From Saprospiraceae bacterium UBA7687 (lineage in GTDB: Bacteria > Bacteroidota > Bacteroidia > Chitinophagales > Saprospiraceae): a DNA stretch of 64,000 nt. Below, piece by piece: positions 53,601 to 62,377 of the stretch. The notes under the pieces are model-generated. The model ran no database searches and had not been told where the DNA came from. It saw only the letters and a list, made by a program, of their open reading frames with translations. The translations under genes were made by a program, and so were the position numbers. Positions within the stretch are counted from its first letter, which is position 1, and each line of letters starts with the position of its first letter. Where the stretch lies: positions 1 through 64,000 of the forward strand of contig DLGT01000108.1 of NCBI GenBank assembly GCA_002482845.1, given 5' to 3'.

Positions 53601-55118
53601 ACGGCCATTGCTGTCTATTTTACTATTTATGGTATTATTAGAATTGTTTTTAAAAGTTGCCAAATAATCTTGCGGAATTCCAAATCCTAATTGATATTTC
53701 CCAACAGACAAACTATCAAAGGAATACAAACCTGATGTATTACTGAATGTAGAATCTAATACAGATCCTGTTTCATTATACAAAAATATTTTGATATTCT
53801 CTAAACCTAATTCAGTACTGTCCTGTAAACCATTATAGTTTTTATCAAGCCAAACATAATCTCCAATAGATATTAATGGCGTATAGCCAAAATCTATTGC
53901 TTCAATACATTCTCCAATTATGGTTTGTATCAAATCTGTCGTGCCAAGACCATTTGCATTAGTGATGTCACTATTCAAATCAAGATTCGTACTATCGAAA
54001 AGAACCATTTTGTGATTGGCCAATTCAGGAACTTTGATAAAATATTTGCCAACATCGATATCGTTAAATAGATATTTGCCATTAATATCAGAGTACACAG
54101 TATCTACAGCAAGTCCTGAATCTGAATACAAAATGACCTGAACACTGTCCAAAACACCTTCGCCAAGATCACGCAGCTTGTTGTTATTCCCGTCTACCCA
54201 TAACAAACCTTTTATTTGGGATGATGTACAATTTTGGTATAAAAACTTTCTACAACAGGTCTCTGCATAGGTGCCATCATAATTATAAACATCTACACAT
54301 ATCTCATGAATACCATATGAAGCATAAGTGATCTTAAGATCAATTGTTTGAAACGAAGTGGATGCAGAAACCATATCAAATCCCGCTGGATAATGCCATA
54401 CGTAGCTTCCCTTTTGTTCGAGTTTATCAATGTAGAAAGTCAGACAATTTGCATCACAAAAAGAATACAATGGGGTATAATAAACGATAACTTCTACCCT
54501 ATCCATAGATATCTCAATGGTATCCTGATCTATATTCCTAAGTTGTATTTGAAAACCAAAATTTGGATTATTTAATTCATCAGCGGTCCAAGAAGCGCCC
54601 CACGTATCCACCTGTGAACCATACATCCACATATGATCTGAACTATCAGGACGAACAGACCAAGCTTTTTGGAGTTTTGCAGTATTAGCTTTGTTAGTTC
54701 CTTTCGGTTCGCCATCTGCATCTAGCAGGACGACTTCTAATTCGTCAATGTGCTGATATTGGGTAGATTGCCCTTCCATGACCAACATGATACCATCTAT
54801 GGTCGATCCTTCAGGAATTTGCAAATTCAGGTTATTGCCCATCATGACTCTAGACCGTTTGAAATCGGGTAAGACAACTTTTGCCTTCTGATCATCAGCA
54901 AATTTGATTTTACTCAGATCTTGCCACTTCATAAACTGCGGAAAAAATATTTCATTTGCAAATGATGTAGTGCTAGACTTAACTTTCACACTTGGTTCCA
55001 TACCGACACCGATAGGACAAACGGAAGTATTTTGTGAAGATAAATTAATGATTATCAATAGATTGACTAACCAAAAAGAGACTATCTTTAAAAAGACGTC
55101 TGTGAGGATGAGTTTCAT
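47676..55118 (-). CDS. Giant surface protein with 18 SdrD-B-like modules, T9SS type A
   Basis: A 2480-aa protein. Signal peptide region IVSFWLVNLLIIINLSSQ; residues about 30-300 are an N-terminal domain of unknown type. Then come 18 modules of about 115 aa, each opening with a motif like IGDFVWEDLNANGIQD (first near residue 305, last LKGVAWFDANGNALRDS), followed by a YxFxNLxPGxY strand and a D-S-D turn: SdrD B / Cna-B-like Ig folds with calcium-binding-like acidic loops. A type A sorting domain ends the protein (LSIHPNPAFDYIDV, LPSGKYSLHLV, KSFIKIDQ). Likely an extended stalk or adhesin on the cell surface. ATG at 55118. Confidence 0.93.
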   Translation of the reverse strand: MKLILTDVFLKIVSFWLVNLLIIINLSSQNTSVCPIGVGMEPSVKVKSSTTSFANEIFFPQFMKWQDLSKIKFADDQKAKVVLPDFKRSRVMMGNNLNLQIPEGSTIDGIMLVMEGQSTQYQHIDELEVVLLDADGEPKGTNKANTAKLQKAWSVRPDSSDHMWMYGSQVDTWGASWTADELNNPNFGFQIQLRNIDQDTIEISMDRVEVIVYYTPLYSFCDANCLTFYIDKLEQKGSYVWHYPAGFDMVSASTSFQTIDLKITYASYGIHEICVDVYNYDGTYAETCCRKFLYQNCTSSQIKGLLWVDGNNNKLRDLGEGVLDSVQVILYSDSGLAVDTVYSDINGKYLFNDIDVGKYFIKVPELANHKMVLFDSTNLDLNSDITNANGLGTTDLIQTIIGECIEAIDFGYTPLISIGDYVWLDKNYNGLQDSTELGLENIKIFLYNETGSVLDSTFSNTSGLYSFDSLSVGKYQLGFGIPQDYLATFKNNSNNTINSKIDSNGRTPIFTFNTAGPKNNVDAGFYQTAKLGDSVWEDKNGNGIQNNGELPLPNVDVLLEGIAGDGQSVTLQTKTNLMGRYGFLNVKPGNYKITFTAPNSYFFTLFAQGDDQTKDSDALNGVVENIMVCSGDLLVNFDAGLYRLGSISDFVWEDLNANGLQDLNESGLVNVSVNLVEIRRDEIIEIGTQITDENGYYIFDNLKPGIYRLTFTLPDGYYFSIDNVGANDAIDNDVVGNTIEDIMLMSGEENTTYDAGMYRLASIGDFVWEDVNGNGIQDIGELGIEGIELSLNGTSGDGNPVATSVITDGNGYYLFDDLVPGTYNINMSLPGGFMFSPSNEGSVNNVDSDAINGLIENINLISGIDDLSNDVGLVSGVTIGDFVWNDLNANGIQDAGEPGLANVNIQLSGIDFNGTAVNLNTTTDQNGAYSFSNIFVGSYTLTVDVPMGFISTLNMVGTDKNIDSDLIESGNTISFSVNNNNSDFSLDAGLIAFGYIGDFVWEDLNCNGISDMGEPGIADVLITLSGTDIFGNLVEMTTTTDAQGSYVFINVIAGFYTITFTTPTGYESQSPTTFMVTVQNGQQINTIDAAFFRRGAIGDYVWNDVNEDGIQNENEVGIEGIKVTLTSLNLPMPVILETFTDGTGRYYFDNLKPAFYDVEFEIREGFQPTFADQDADDTKDSDIDDLGNVYEVEIISGQIKTDIDAGFISEAKAVIGDFVWEDMNGNGLQDTDEPGILGVKVLLSGTAQNGSTLNAQVITDNAGKYQFTNLPAGTYTLTFEAPQDYIFTQANVIGNEDIDSDADPLTGSTQTLIIGSNDIINNVDAGLYRYSTIGDFVWNDVNQNGLQDIGEAGIEGVSLVLRNIAGDEIANTISDASGFYNFNNLIPGTYTIKAAIPNGFDITMIELSSDVLNSDFDKINNEAFSRDIILVSNTSQLNIDLGLISVQGSQSGFVWFDENGDGIKDNVEQNLDSILVYLLNDAGDTLALDTTDLNGFYNFPSLLAGTYSIIFDRPDSLLFTLFGQGNDNLLNSDVIDIFDGTTANFVIANGQDKTDISAGLVGRSSVGDYVWIDTNENGLQDDDEEGLNGIVLKLYDQSGTLIDSTVTNVSIANGNSGFYSFDNLVYGDYFVSFGMPDNFGFTVENSVDSLLNSDVVSSIDGSTAIFNIRPNGNRLDIDAGYVIKAPLAGVIKGRVWQDSNNNKLRDVSEISLSGVEVSLYEMGGTFVSSQLTVSGGTYTFSDIPFDDYYVSGPVMSDKVFVIYSGVSVPLDSDISNEFGLGSTRVLNLFPGDTLNDIDLGYAEKITIGDFVWNDLNNNGLQETNEPGIDGVSIQLIDESGSIVQTTTSATDGSYLFDNVAVGRYSLQFSVVDGFTFVNQNPINQNLNSKADGNGLVTLRDFLLVADYDNIDVGYVQTGSIGDRVWLDLNGNGLYQTNEPGIANILVQLFTETGILVDSTRTNVQQGNEFTGFYQFTNVKPDRYYVKFNIPSGTYIISAPNVGDPEFDNDITNANGPLTTNLFEVLPGQNITNIDAGAYQPATIGDRVWHDLNKDGIQDAGEPGVPDITVNLFSQSGITLATAVTDADGFYSFEGLRQRLYYLQFSLPDNFEFTLQYAGSSGALDSDVDITGTTPLISLAHGSTFLDVDAGIQSTTNRVIMGNVWNDANEDGVRTEDEKLSSLIDVQLRDINQNTLQTFKTNHAGMYAFVSGQQGGCYVQVSAPGDHVFTAKHMGVDPDKDSDVNVDGSSDMVILDNNYTMKYIDAGYYPKVTATLKGVAWFDANGNALRDSNDSLMSNVLILIFNKFHIFVKSVKTDAFGKYELNNLDPGQYYCKVPEYGGKKYILFTGANQDRDSEITNQYGTGTTRLLTLGGATTVDNFDFGYARSSNFTDNPGEFMVRNTSLSIHPNPAFDYIDVISNESESAIYYIANNQGSIILKGTIIDGNERINIENLPSGKYSLHLVSARSKMVKSFIKIDQ

Positions 55119-55482
55119 ATTTTTAAATTTTTGCTTAGATATATTACTAAAACAATATTTGTAGAGACCTATTAAAGAAGCAAAAATAGATAAACTTTAT
55201 TAATATATATATAAATCACATATATTTATTAATATTTTTTTCAATAATTTATAAATGACGAAAATTGCAGGTATGTATTCACATACATAAAATTAAGATT
55301 TGTAAGTAATTCACAGTCAAATTATGGAGTATCTATAAAATCATCATGTGAAGAAAAGTAATATCATAATTTAGTTTGAAAAACTATTATAGTTATCATT
55401 TTCAGTCAATAAAAAAAGCTATGTCCATCCTAAAATGAACATAGCCTGAATAAACCCGTTAAGCTTGTAAATTTAAATTCAG
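55119..55482. other. Intergenic region, promoter side of the SdrD-B gene
   Basis: AT-rich 364 bp with no ORF. It should hold the promoter of the giant surface protein on the minus strand, but I could not find a TAnnTTTG box, and it includes the terminator of the aldehyde dehydrogenase unit at its right end. Confidence 0.4.
55411..55445 (-). terminator. Terminator of the ALDH-DUF779 unit
   Basis: On the minus strand GCTATGT..ACATAGC forms a 7-bp stem with partial extension into the loop, followed by TTTTTTTATTG. It starts 38 nt after the DUF779 stop. Confidence 0.75.
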
Positions 55483-55848
55483 CTACACAATATTGGCCTC
55501 AAGTACTTGAATTTCTTCATCTGTAAACAATCTTGATTTTGTAATAAATCTTAAGCCCAAAGGAATTTCTAAAGAAAAACTTGCGCCACGACCTTTGACT
55601 ACATCAATGATTAACTGAGTATGCTTCCAATATTCAAACTGATCTCTTGACATATAAAACAAACATCCATGTATCTCTCCTAGACAAACGTCTGAATTAT
55701 CGAGCATTAACTCACCATCCTGAAAACACATCGGAGAAGATCCATCACAACATCCACCACTCTGATGAAAAATCAATTTTCCAAATTTAGCGATTAATGT
55801 ATCAATTACAGCAATTGCTTCATCGGTGACTAATACTCTTTTGACCAT
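55483..55848 (-). CDS. DUF779 domain-containing protein
   Basis: A 121-aa protein typical of DUF779, recognised by FHQSGGCCDGSSPMCF and the segment HGCLFYMSRDQFEYWKHTQ. The Cys-Cys and later Cys could bind a metal. Family members are regularly encoded next to aldehyde dehydrogenases, as here (12 bp after the ALDH gene), so an accessory role in that enzyme's function is inferred. No reaction is known. Confidence 0.9.
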   Translation of the reverse strand: MVKRVLVTDEAIAVIDTLIAKFGKLIFHQSGGCCDGSSPMCFQDGELMLDNSDVCLGEIHGCLFYMSRDQFEYWKHTQLIIDVVKGRGASFSLEIPLGLRFITKSRLFTDEEIQVLEANIV

Positions 55849-55860
55849 AATTACCTATTT

Positions 55861-57384
55861 TTAGAAAAAGCCTAGTGCTTTTTTGTCATAGGAAATAAGC
55901 ATATTTTTTGTCTGACGATAGTGAGCTAACATCATTTTGTGCGTTTCACGACCAATACCTGACTTTTTGTAACCTCCAAATGGAGCGTGTGCAGGATATG
56001 CATGATAACAATTGACCCAAACTCTACCTGCTTTTATTCCTCTGGAGATCTGAAATGCTTGATGCATATCTCGAGTCCAAACGCCAGAACCTAGACCATA
56101 TAAAGTGTCATTTGCTATCTCTAGAGCCTCAGCTTCATCTTTGAATGTAGTCACACAAAGTACAGGTCCAAAAATCTCTTCTTGGAACACACGCATCTTA
56201 TTATTGCCCTTTAAGATAGTAGGTTGGATGTAAAATCCACCTTCAAGACCTTCTACATAAGCTGCATCTCCACCTGTAAGTACTTCACAACCTTCTTCTA
56301 CACCAATCTTTAGGTAACTTAATATTTTTTCATATTGGTCATTTGAAGCCTGTGCTCCTATCATAGTTGTGGGATCAAGTGGATGCCCCATTTTGATAGC
56401 TTTAGTTCGTTCAATGACTCTTTCTATAAATTTGTCATAAATACTTTCTTGCACTAACAATCTAGAAGGACAAGTACATATTTCACCTTGATTTAAGGCA
56501 AACATATTAGCTCCTTCTATACATTTATCAAAGAAATCATCATCTGCATCCATGATACTTTCGAAGAAGATATTAGGAGATTTACCACCTAATTCAAGTG
56601 TGACAGGAATAATATTTTTTGAAGCATATTGCATGATAAGTTGGCCAGTAGTCGTCTCTCCAGTGAAGGCTATTTTATTTATTCTTGGATTTGTAGCAAG
56701 TGGCTTTCCAGCCTCTATCCCGAACCCATTAACAACATTAAGTACGCCAGCTGGAAGAATGTGCTCTATCAATTCCATAAGTACCATAATACCAGCAGGT
56801 GTTTGTTCTGCAGGTTTTAGGACGACACAATTACCCGCTGCCAATGCAGGAGCGATCTTCCAAGTAGCCATAAGTAATGGAAAATTCCAAGGAATAATTT
56901 GGCCAACAACACCTAATGGCTCAGTGATATTCATAGATACAGTATTCGAATCTAACTCGCTCACGCTGCCTTCTTCTGCCCGGATGACACCAGCGAAATA
57001 TCTAAAATGATCAATGGCCAATGGAAGGTCAGCAGCACGTGTCTCTCTGATAGGTTTTCCATTGTCCCAAGTTTCAGTTCTAGCAAGCAACTCAAGATTT
57101 TGCTCCATTACATCAGCCACTTTTAGCAATAGATTACTTCGAAAAGTAGCAGATGAGCTATTCCAAGCAGGCGCAGCTGCCCAAGCAGCATCAATAGCTA
57201 ATTCGATATCTTCTTCAGTAGATCTTGCAATTTTTGTAAAAACAGCTCCATCAACGGGTGAAAAATTTTCGAAATATTCACCCCGAACTGGTGGTGTCCA
57301 TTTACCACCTATGAAATTGTCATAATGACTTTTGAATGTTGGTTTTTCTACAGCATTTTGGGCTGTTGTTAGAATGTCGCTCAT
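55861..57384 (-). CDS. NAD-dependent aldehyde dehydrogenase
   Basis: A 507-aa ALDH-superfamily enzyme of the AldB/ExaC (acetaldehyde) type. Blocks: [72 protein letters not shown] with the general-base Glu, [14 protein letters not shown] with the catalytic Cys, [10 protein letters not shown] and the C-terminal [12 protein letters not shown]. Cotranscribed with DUF779 and divergent from an AraC regulator across 254 bp, which suggests induction by alcohol or aldehyde. Confidence 0.95.
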   Translation of the reverse strand: MSDILTTAQNAVEKPTFKSHYDNFIGGKWTPPVRGEYFENFSPVDGAVFTKIARSTEEDIELAIDAAWAAAPAWNSSSATFRSNLLLKVADVMEQNLELLARTETWDNGKPIRETRAADLPLAIDHFRYFAGVIRAEEGSVSELDSNTVSMNITEPLGVVGQIIPWNFPLLMATWKIAPALAAGNCVVLKPAEQTPAGIMVLMELIEHILPAGVLNVVNGFGIEAGKPLATNPRINKIAFTGETTTGQLIMQYASKNIIPVTLELGGKSPNIFFESIMDADDDFFDKCIEGANMFALNQGEICTCPSRLLVQESIYDKFIERVIERTKAIKMGHPLDPTTMIGAQASNDQYEKILSYLKIGVEEGCEVLTGGDAAYVEGLEGGFYIQPTILKGNNKMRVFQEEIFGPVLCVTTFKDEAEALEIANDTLYGLGSGVWTRDMHQAFQISRGIKAGRVWVNCYHAYPAHAPFGGYKKSGIGRETHKMMLAHYRQTKNMLISYDKKALGFF

Positions 57385-57638
57385 GGCTTTATGATTTAAT
57401 GATTAAAAATAACTAAACTTTACTTTTCATTTCATATATTAATCAATACAATTAACTAATACAAAAACAATATCACAAAATTATATACTGTAGACATAAG
57501 AAATAGATACGATACTATCAAAAAGATGACCGATTCACTCAATGACATAAATCATATTAGAGAAAATATCAAAAAAAGGTGTAATTTCGTATTATAATTA
57601 GCCAAAAGTCAACAGAAATCGTCAATAAAGCAGCCAAT

Positions 57639-58544
57639 ATGTTATTATCCGATAAATTTTATTCTGGAAGAAAACTCCAAACTTTGGTAGAAAACCAAAC
57701 ATCTTATACACTCAATAATGCAGCAATGCATATTTTTGAAACACATCAAACTGCTGATCGGATTCTTTTACAATTTGACCAACCAGTATTGGCTAGTATG
57801 CTTCAAGGTAAAAAAGTTATGCATCTTAGGTCTAAACAAGCATTCGATTTCCTACCTGGGGAATCATTGATTTTACCGTCTGACGAAGTAATGTGTATTG
57901 ATTTTCCAGAAGCAAATATGGATAGTCCTACAAAATGTATGGCTATGGCAATATCTGAAGACAAAATCAGAGAAGTCATTATGATCATGAATGAAACTAT
58001 GCCTAGATCAGAAAATCAAGAATGGTGTTTTATGGATTATAACTTCCATTTTACCAATGACACTGGAATCTACCATATATTGCAAAGGCTTTTATTTCTT
58101 TTTACAGAAAATCATCCTGCCAAAGACCTTTTTGTGGATTTTATGCTTAAAGAGCTTATCATCAGAATCATGCAAGCCGAATCTAAAAAAATATATACAG
58201 ATCAGGCCTTGCATATGAACACTTCAAATAGACTTGCTTATGTAGTCAATTATATCAGAAAAAATCTACAACAAAACCTAAATGTGCAAGACCTCAGCCA
58301 AAAAGCCTATATGAGCGAGTCCAATTTTCATAAAGTTTTTAAAAACGAACTAGGTATATCACCTGTAGAATTCATAAATAATGAACGTATAAAACTAGCA
58401 AGTAGCCTGTTGCAAGACCCAAATATCAAAATCAAAGAAGTGTATATGGAGTGTGGATTTGAAAGCAGATCATATTTTAATAGGCTATTTAAAAGAAAAA
58501 AGAATATCTCTCCAAAAGAATTTAAAGATTCAGTTCAGAATTAA
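57639..58544 (+). CDS. AraC family transcriptional regulator
   Basis: A 301-aa regulator. Residues 1-180 form an N-terminal effector domain with cupin-like strands (VMHLRSKQAFDFLPGESLIL); the C terminus has two helix-turn-helix units of the AraC/XylS type: NLNVQDLSQKAYMSESNFHKVFKNELGISP-like first HTH and IKEVYMECGFESRSYFNRLFKRKKNISP-like second HTH (given here as segments around residues 205-295). Divergent arrangement suggests it controls the aldehyde dehydrogenase unit. Confidence 0.92.
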   Translation: MLLSDKFYSGRKLQTLVENQTSYTLNNAAMHIFETHQTADRILLQFDQPVLASMLQGKKVMHLRSKQAFDFLPGESLILPSDEVMCIDFPEANMDSPTKCMAMAISEDKIREVIMIMNETMPRSENQEWCFMDYNFHFTNDTGIYHILQRLLFLFTENHPAKDLFVDFMLKELIIRIMQAESKKIYTDQALHMNTSNRLAYVVNYIRKNLQQNLNVQDLSQKAYMSESNFHKVFKNELGISPVEFINNERIKLASSLLQDPNIKIKEVYMECGFESRSYFNRLFKRKKNISPKEFKDSVQN

Positions 58545-58613
58545 ATTTACAAACTTACTCAAATCAATTTAAGTGGTATTAAGTTAATTATTCCTTTGAT
58601 AATCAAAAGAGAT

Positions 58614-59609
58614 TTATTCTTCGCCTTCTAAAAATAGATTTGAAATTACCTTGAAATGGATATCTTTTGTGTCTTTGGCGGTAAATACCAATCCTTCTCT
58701 AATGGTTTCATTTCTCAACTGAGAAGATCCATCTGCTATTTTTAATAATTCCATGACGGTATCAGGTAGTACAAAATCACTTGAGATAAGTGGCACAATA
58801 GGTATTTGATATACGCTAGCAAAATCATACATTTCTTGTACATTCATATATTGCTTGATGTCTATATCGTAGATTTTGAATAACCTAAATTCAGTATGAT
58901 TGATTTTATATGGATTGCTTTGTATTTTTGTCCCTATCAATTCACCTTGCAACGCTAGATTTCGACCTGTATTTTTTATAATATTTTCAATATCCATTCG
59001 CCTTGCTGCATTCCAATAAGCATTTCCATCTGTTTCTTTAAGTTCGAGATTTCGAGAGCAAACGCCAAAATGACCATCACTCAAATACACGGTACAGCTA
59101 GAACCATCCAACTTTTCAGTTACAAAATACTTGTGATTTTTTAGCCATTCGTAGTCAAGATTTTGCACACGTTCTTCATCTGTTTTGGGAATATATCCTG
59201 GAAACTGTCCCAATACTTCCCCAGAAAGATTCTCTGGAATTGGTGGCTCATACTTTATAATACCTAATAATACAGATACATCATCTCCCACATTGTACGA
59301 ATGTCCATCACCTAAAACACTCATCGGCAAGATTAAACCTTGCGACAACTCGCCTCTCAATCTTATTGTTTTTAACCTGAAGCCTTCTAAAACACCCATT
59401 TTGCGAAAAGATGATTTTCTTAAAAACTCAAATTCTGGTGTTACTGGCAAAAAACTATCTATCTCACAGTAAACCACTTTGTCACCAACTTCATATTTAT
59501 TTTTTTGGTCAATAACCTGCCAACCTTCTATCATATAAATACCAAGTTTTTCTGCATTCGTGTGCTCTATAACTTGTGAAATTACCCTTATACTTGCCAA
59601 TTTTCTCAT
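58614..59609 (-). CDS. ATP-dependent RNA ligase (DraRnl/Rnl5 type)
   Basis: A 331-aa nucleotidyltransferase. Residues 1-120 form an N-terminal OB-fold module (LASIRVISQVIEHTNAEKL, VGDKVVYCEIDSFLP) as in Deinococcus radiodurans RNA ligase; the catalytic domain shows motif I EKLDGSS with Lys166 as predicted AMP acceptor, motif III-like ALQGELIGTKI, FRLFKIYDID, and a C-terminal REGLVFTA and HFKVIS (motifs IV and V). This family seals 3'-OH/5'-PO4 nicks. The ATG at 59609 is preferred over a TTG 30 nt upstream. It is a second RNA-repair ligase besides RtcB. Confidence 0.92.
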   Translation of the reverse strand: MRKLASIRVISQVIEHTNAEKLGIYMIEGWQVIDQKNKYEVGDKVVYCEIDSFLPVTPEFEFLRKSSFRKMGVLEGFRLKTIRLRGELSQGLILPMSVLGDGHSYNVGDDVSVLLGIIKYEPPIPENLSGEVLGQFPGYIPKTDEERVQNLDYEWLKNHKYFVTEKLDGSSCTVYLSDGHFGVCSRNLELKETDGNAYWNAARRMDIENIIKNTGRNLALQGELIGTKIQSNPYKINHTEFRLFKIYDIDIKQYMNVQEMYDFASVYQIPIVPLISSDFVLPDTVMELLKIADGSSQLRNETIREGLVFTAKDTKDIHFKVISNLFLEGEE

Positions 59610-59716
59610 TTTTCGCTTATATATTTTTAAAACAACCAATTAAACGCAGATCTAGTTCATTTTTAATTATTTGGACTCTCAATTATATAGCTTCTGACAT
59701 TAAATTTTACACAACA

Positions 59717-60853
59717 TTAATCAATATCTTGAATGATCTGATTATAAAAATCCATAAGTTGAACTGCTGTGCCTTCAGATGAAAACCTATCATTCACATA
59801 GGCGTAACCATCACGACTGAGACGATCATATTTTTTCATATCATTGATTTCCATCATGGCGAGACATATTTCATCAGGATCATAAGGATTTACCAATATG
59901 GCTCCCGGACCAGCTGCTTCTGGTAATGAAGATATTAATGAAGTGATCACTGGCTTATTTCTGAATAAAGATTCTATCACAGGTATTCCAAATCCTTCAT
60001 AAATGGATGGAAAAACCAAGGCAAATGAATGGTCATATACAGCCAGGAGTCTTTCATTGCTGATACTATTCACAAAATAGAAATAAGACTCCAAACCATG
60101 ATATTTGATCATATCATCGACTTTCTGTTTGTATTTTTTATCGCCTTTTCCTATGACCACAAAAGGTTTTCGATATTCATCTGGTAATTTGGCATATGCA
60201 AAAACGATGCTTAGCAAGCCTTTGCGCTCAATAATCGATCCCACATAAAGATAATAATCATTCAAATTTGCTAAAGTGTCGTCAAGCTTTGCTTCCTCAT
60301 CAAATATCTGAAAAACATCATTACATGATTGGTAGATGACGGAAATTTTATCTTCTCCCACTTCATACATAGATATTAAATCTTCCTTTGTGCTTTCGCT
60401 TATCGCAATTATGTGATCAGCACGACGCACCGAAGAACGATATTTCCATTTATACATCCATCTATCCCAAAGTCCAAATTGCTCAGGATATTTTTCGTAA
60501 ATAAGGTCATGAAATGTGAGTACCGTTTTTATATTTTTACGAATCCCAAAAGGAATTTCATGACTCAAACCATGAAAAATATTAGGCTTGAGTTTATTGA
60601 CATCTGCTGCCATTCCCACAGATCTCCACAATGGACTATTAAAAGAAGGTGTGTGGATGATAAACTTCTCATTATCCAAAAAATATAAGGTTTCTTCGTT
60701 TTTTGTAATTTTGGGTGTAAATAAATGGTACTCATGCTCAGGAAAATAGGTTTGTAAATTTCTTACCAATGACCTACTGTAATTACCCAGTCCAGTAAAA
60801 TTATTAAACAATCTTTTTGCATCAAAAGCAATGATCAATTTTTGATTTTCCAT
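59717..60853 (-). CDS. Glycosyltransferase family 4 protein
   Basis: A 378-aa GT-B glycosyltransferase. N-terminal acceptor domain with the glycine-rich TGLGNYSRSLVRNL and HGLSHEIPFG; C-terminal donor-binding domain with YLYVGSIIERKGL, PFVVIGKGDKKYK, FPSIYEGFGIPVIESL (the E-x7-E nucleotide-sugar motif) and PGAILVNPYDPDEI. Likely transfers a sugar to a cell-surface polysaccharide or glycolipid; donor and acceptor unknown. It follows anmK by 14 bp on the same strand. Confidence 0.92.
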   Translation of the reverse strand: MENQKLIIAFDAKRLFNNFTGLGNYSRSLVRNLQTYFPEHEYHLFTPKITKNEETLYFLDNEKFIIHTPSFNSPLWRSVGMAADVNKLKPNIFHGLSHEIPFGIRKNIKTVLTFHDLIYEKYPEQFGLWDRWMYKWKYRSSVRRADHIIAISESTKEDLISMYEVGEDKISVIYQSCNDVFQIFDEEAKLDDTLANLNDYYLYVGSIIERKGLLSIVFAYAKLPDEYRKPFVVIGKGDKKYKQKVDDMIKYHGLESYFYFVNSISNERLLAVYDHSFALVFPSIYEGFGIPVIESLFRNKPVITSLISSLPEAAGPGAILVNPYDPDEICLAMMEINDMKKYDRLSRDGYAYVNDRFSSEGTAVQLMDFYNQIIQDID

Positions 60854-60867
60854 GTATTTTACTTAAT

Positions 60868-62061
60868 TTAAGATGGAAAAGAAATTTTACCCATAAAAAC
60901 ACTTGGTACTCCTCGACGATTACCAAAGTCTATAGGTTTTCCTGCAAGTGTTTCGTTTGCTAACACTGCAAAAAGTACAGCTTCTTTTGCATCGCCAGAA
61001 ATACCTAACTCATCACTTTTTTTAAAGTTACAATTTGGCAATAACGATTTAAGAATATCTACCAAATGTTGATTATGTGTCCCACCACCACTCAAATAAA
61101 TGGAAAAAGATTCATTTCCAATAACTTGTTTAATAGCATCAGCGATGGTGTCAGCACTAAACTGACACAGTGTAGCCATCATATCTTCACTGGAAATATT
61201 TGATTGATCAGATGCATTGAAAATATCTTCTACAAATGTCAGATTGAATAATTCTGGACCTGTGGTTTTGGGTAACTCAAGATTAAAAAACGGATGACTT
61301 TTTAGCAAGTGTAATATTTCTACATTTACTTTCCCTGAAAACGAAATAGAACCATCTGCATCATAAGGCAAATCATAATATTTTCGCATCCATGCATCCA
61401 TAAGTGTATTTCCTGGACCAGTATCCGTAACAAAAACAGCATCCGCAAGACCAGTCGAAGGTAGATATGTGAAATTTGCGATTCCTCCAATATTTAACAT
61501 GATACGATCTTCTCCTTTTTGGGAAAACATCAGATAGTCTCCATAAACGGCAAGTGGAGCGCCTTCACCACCAGCTGCAATATGTTTTTGTCTGAAATCA
61601 CTGACGGTTATCATACCTGTTTTTACAGCAATTTGATCTCCATCACCTATTTGCAATGTAGCATGATTAAAATCTGTATCCATATGCTGATGCTTAGGTA
61701 CATGCATGACCGTCTGGCCGTGGCTTGCTATTACATCCACATCATTCTTTGATATTCCATGAGATTCCAGAAAGGTATTTACCATCTCACCATGCAGTGT
61801 TCCTATCCATTCGTTGAGCTGTACGAGATATCGAAAATCAACTTCCTTTTTTGCAAATACTCGTCGGATTTTCTCTTTTATTTCTTTATTATAAGTGATG
61901 GTCTCAAATGCATTAATAATTACTTTTGTATCATGACCGGAATCCGATATTGTACAATAAGCTATATCCAGGCCATCAAGCGACGTACCAGACATCAACC
62001 CAATAATATTTCGCTGACTTTTAGACCCAATTTTGTATAGTTTCTCAATATTTGCGTTCAT
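60868..62061 (-). CDS. anmK: Anhydro-N-acetylmuramic acid kinase
   Basis: A 397-aa enzyme that opens and phosphorylates 1,6-anhydro-MurNAc to MurNAc-6-phosphate in peptidoglycan recycling. ATP-binding and family motifs: NIIGLMSGTSLDGLDIAY, ASHGQTVMHVP, GGEGAPLAVYGDYLMF, IMLNIGGIANFTYLP, VTDTGPGNTLMDAW and SIYLSGGGTHNQHLVD. Slightly longer than the usual 370 aa, mostly at the N terminus. Grouping with a glycosyltransferase suggests cell-envelope metabolism; no murQ or amgK is near. Confidence 0.95.
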   Translation of the reverse strand: MNANIEKLYKIGSKSQRNIIGLMSGTSLDGLDIAYCTISDSGHDTKVIINAFETITYNKEIKEKIRRVFAKKEVDFRYLVQLNEWIGTLHGEMVNTFLESHGISKNDVDVIASHGQTVMHVPKHQHMDTDFNHATLQIGDGDQIAVKTGMITVSDFRQKHIAAGGEGAPLAVYGDYLMFSQKGEDRIMLNIGGIANFTYLPSTGLADAVFVTDTGPGNTLMDAWMRKYYDLPYDADGSISFSGKVNVEILHLLKSHPFFNLELPKTTGPELFNLTFVEDIFNASDQSNISSEDMMATLCQFSADTIADAIKQVIGNESFSIYLSGGGTHNQHLVDILKSLLPNCNFKKSDELGISGDAKEAVLFAVLANETLAGKPIDFGNRRGVPSVFMGKISFPS

Positions 62062-62098
62062 AAAAACTACGACTTTTAGATTAAAGAATTAATGTAAG

Positions 62099-62302
62099 TC
62101 AATCCAAGAAACAACTTGCCCAGCTGCTCGATTCTGCGAAAAATCTGTTGTCTGTATCCTCTAAACTGACATATGTATAATTGGAAAATAAGTTTTTCAA
62201 CATGGTACTCTTACCAGATTGTCTAGGTCCAGTGAGAGCCAGAATAGGAAACTTTTTCTCGTATGATAAAAGTTGTTCTACAAAATATCTTTTTATGCTC
62301 AT
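62099..62302 (-). pseudogene. N-terminal stub of an AAA/DUF4143 ATPase
   Basis: 67 codons from the ATG at 62302 (MSIKRYFVEQLLSYEKKF). The P-loop TGPRQSGKST and YVSLEDTDNRFFAES are exactly the start of the ATP-binding AAA_14/DUF4143 family, whose members run to about 380-400 aa. After AES the sequence loses similarity and stops, 38 bp before anmK. The remaining 80 percent, including Walker B and the DUF4143 domain, is missing, so it is a deletion remnant. Confidence 0.8.
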
Positions 62303-62377
62303 GATAAAAATTTTAGAGATGTAAATATAGATAAACAAGCATCAGTAGATAATAAAATGTAAAATAATTTATATGTA

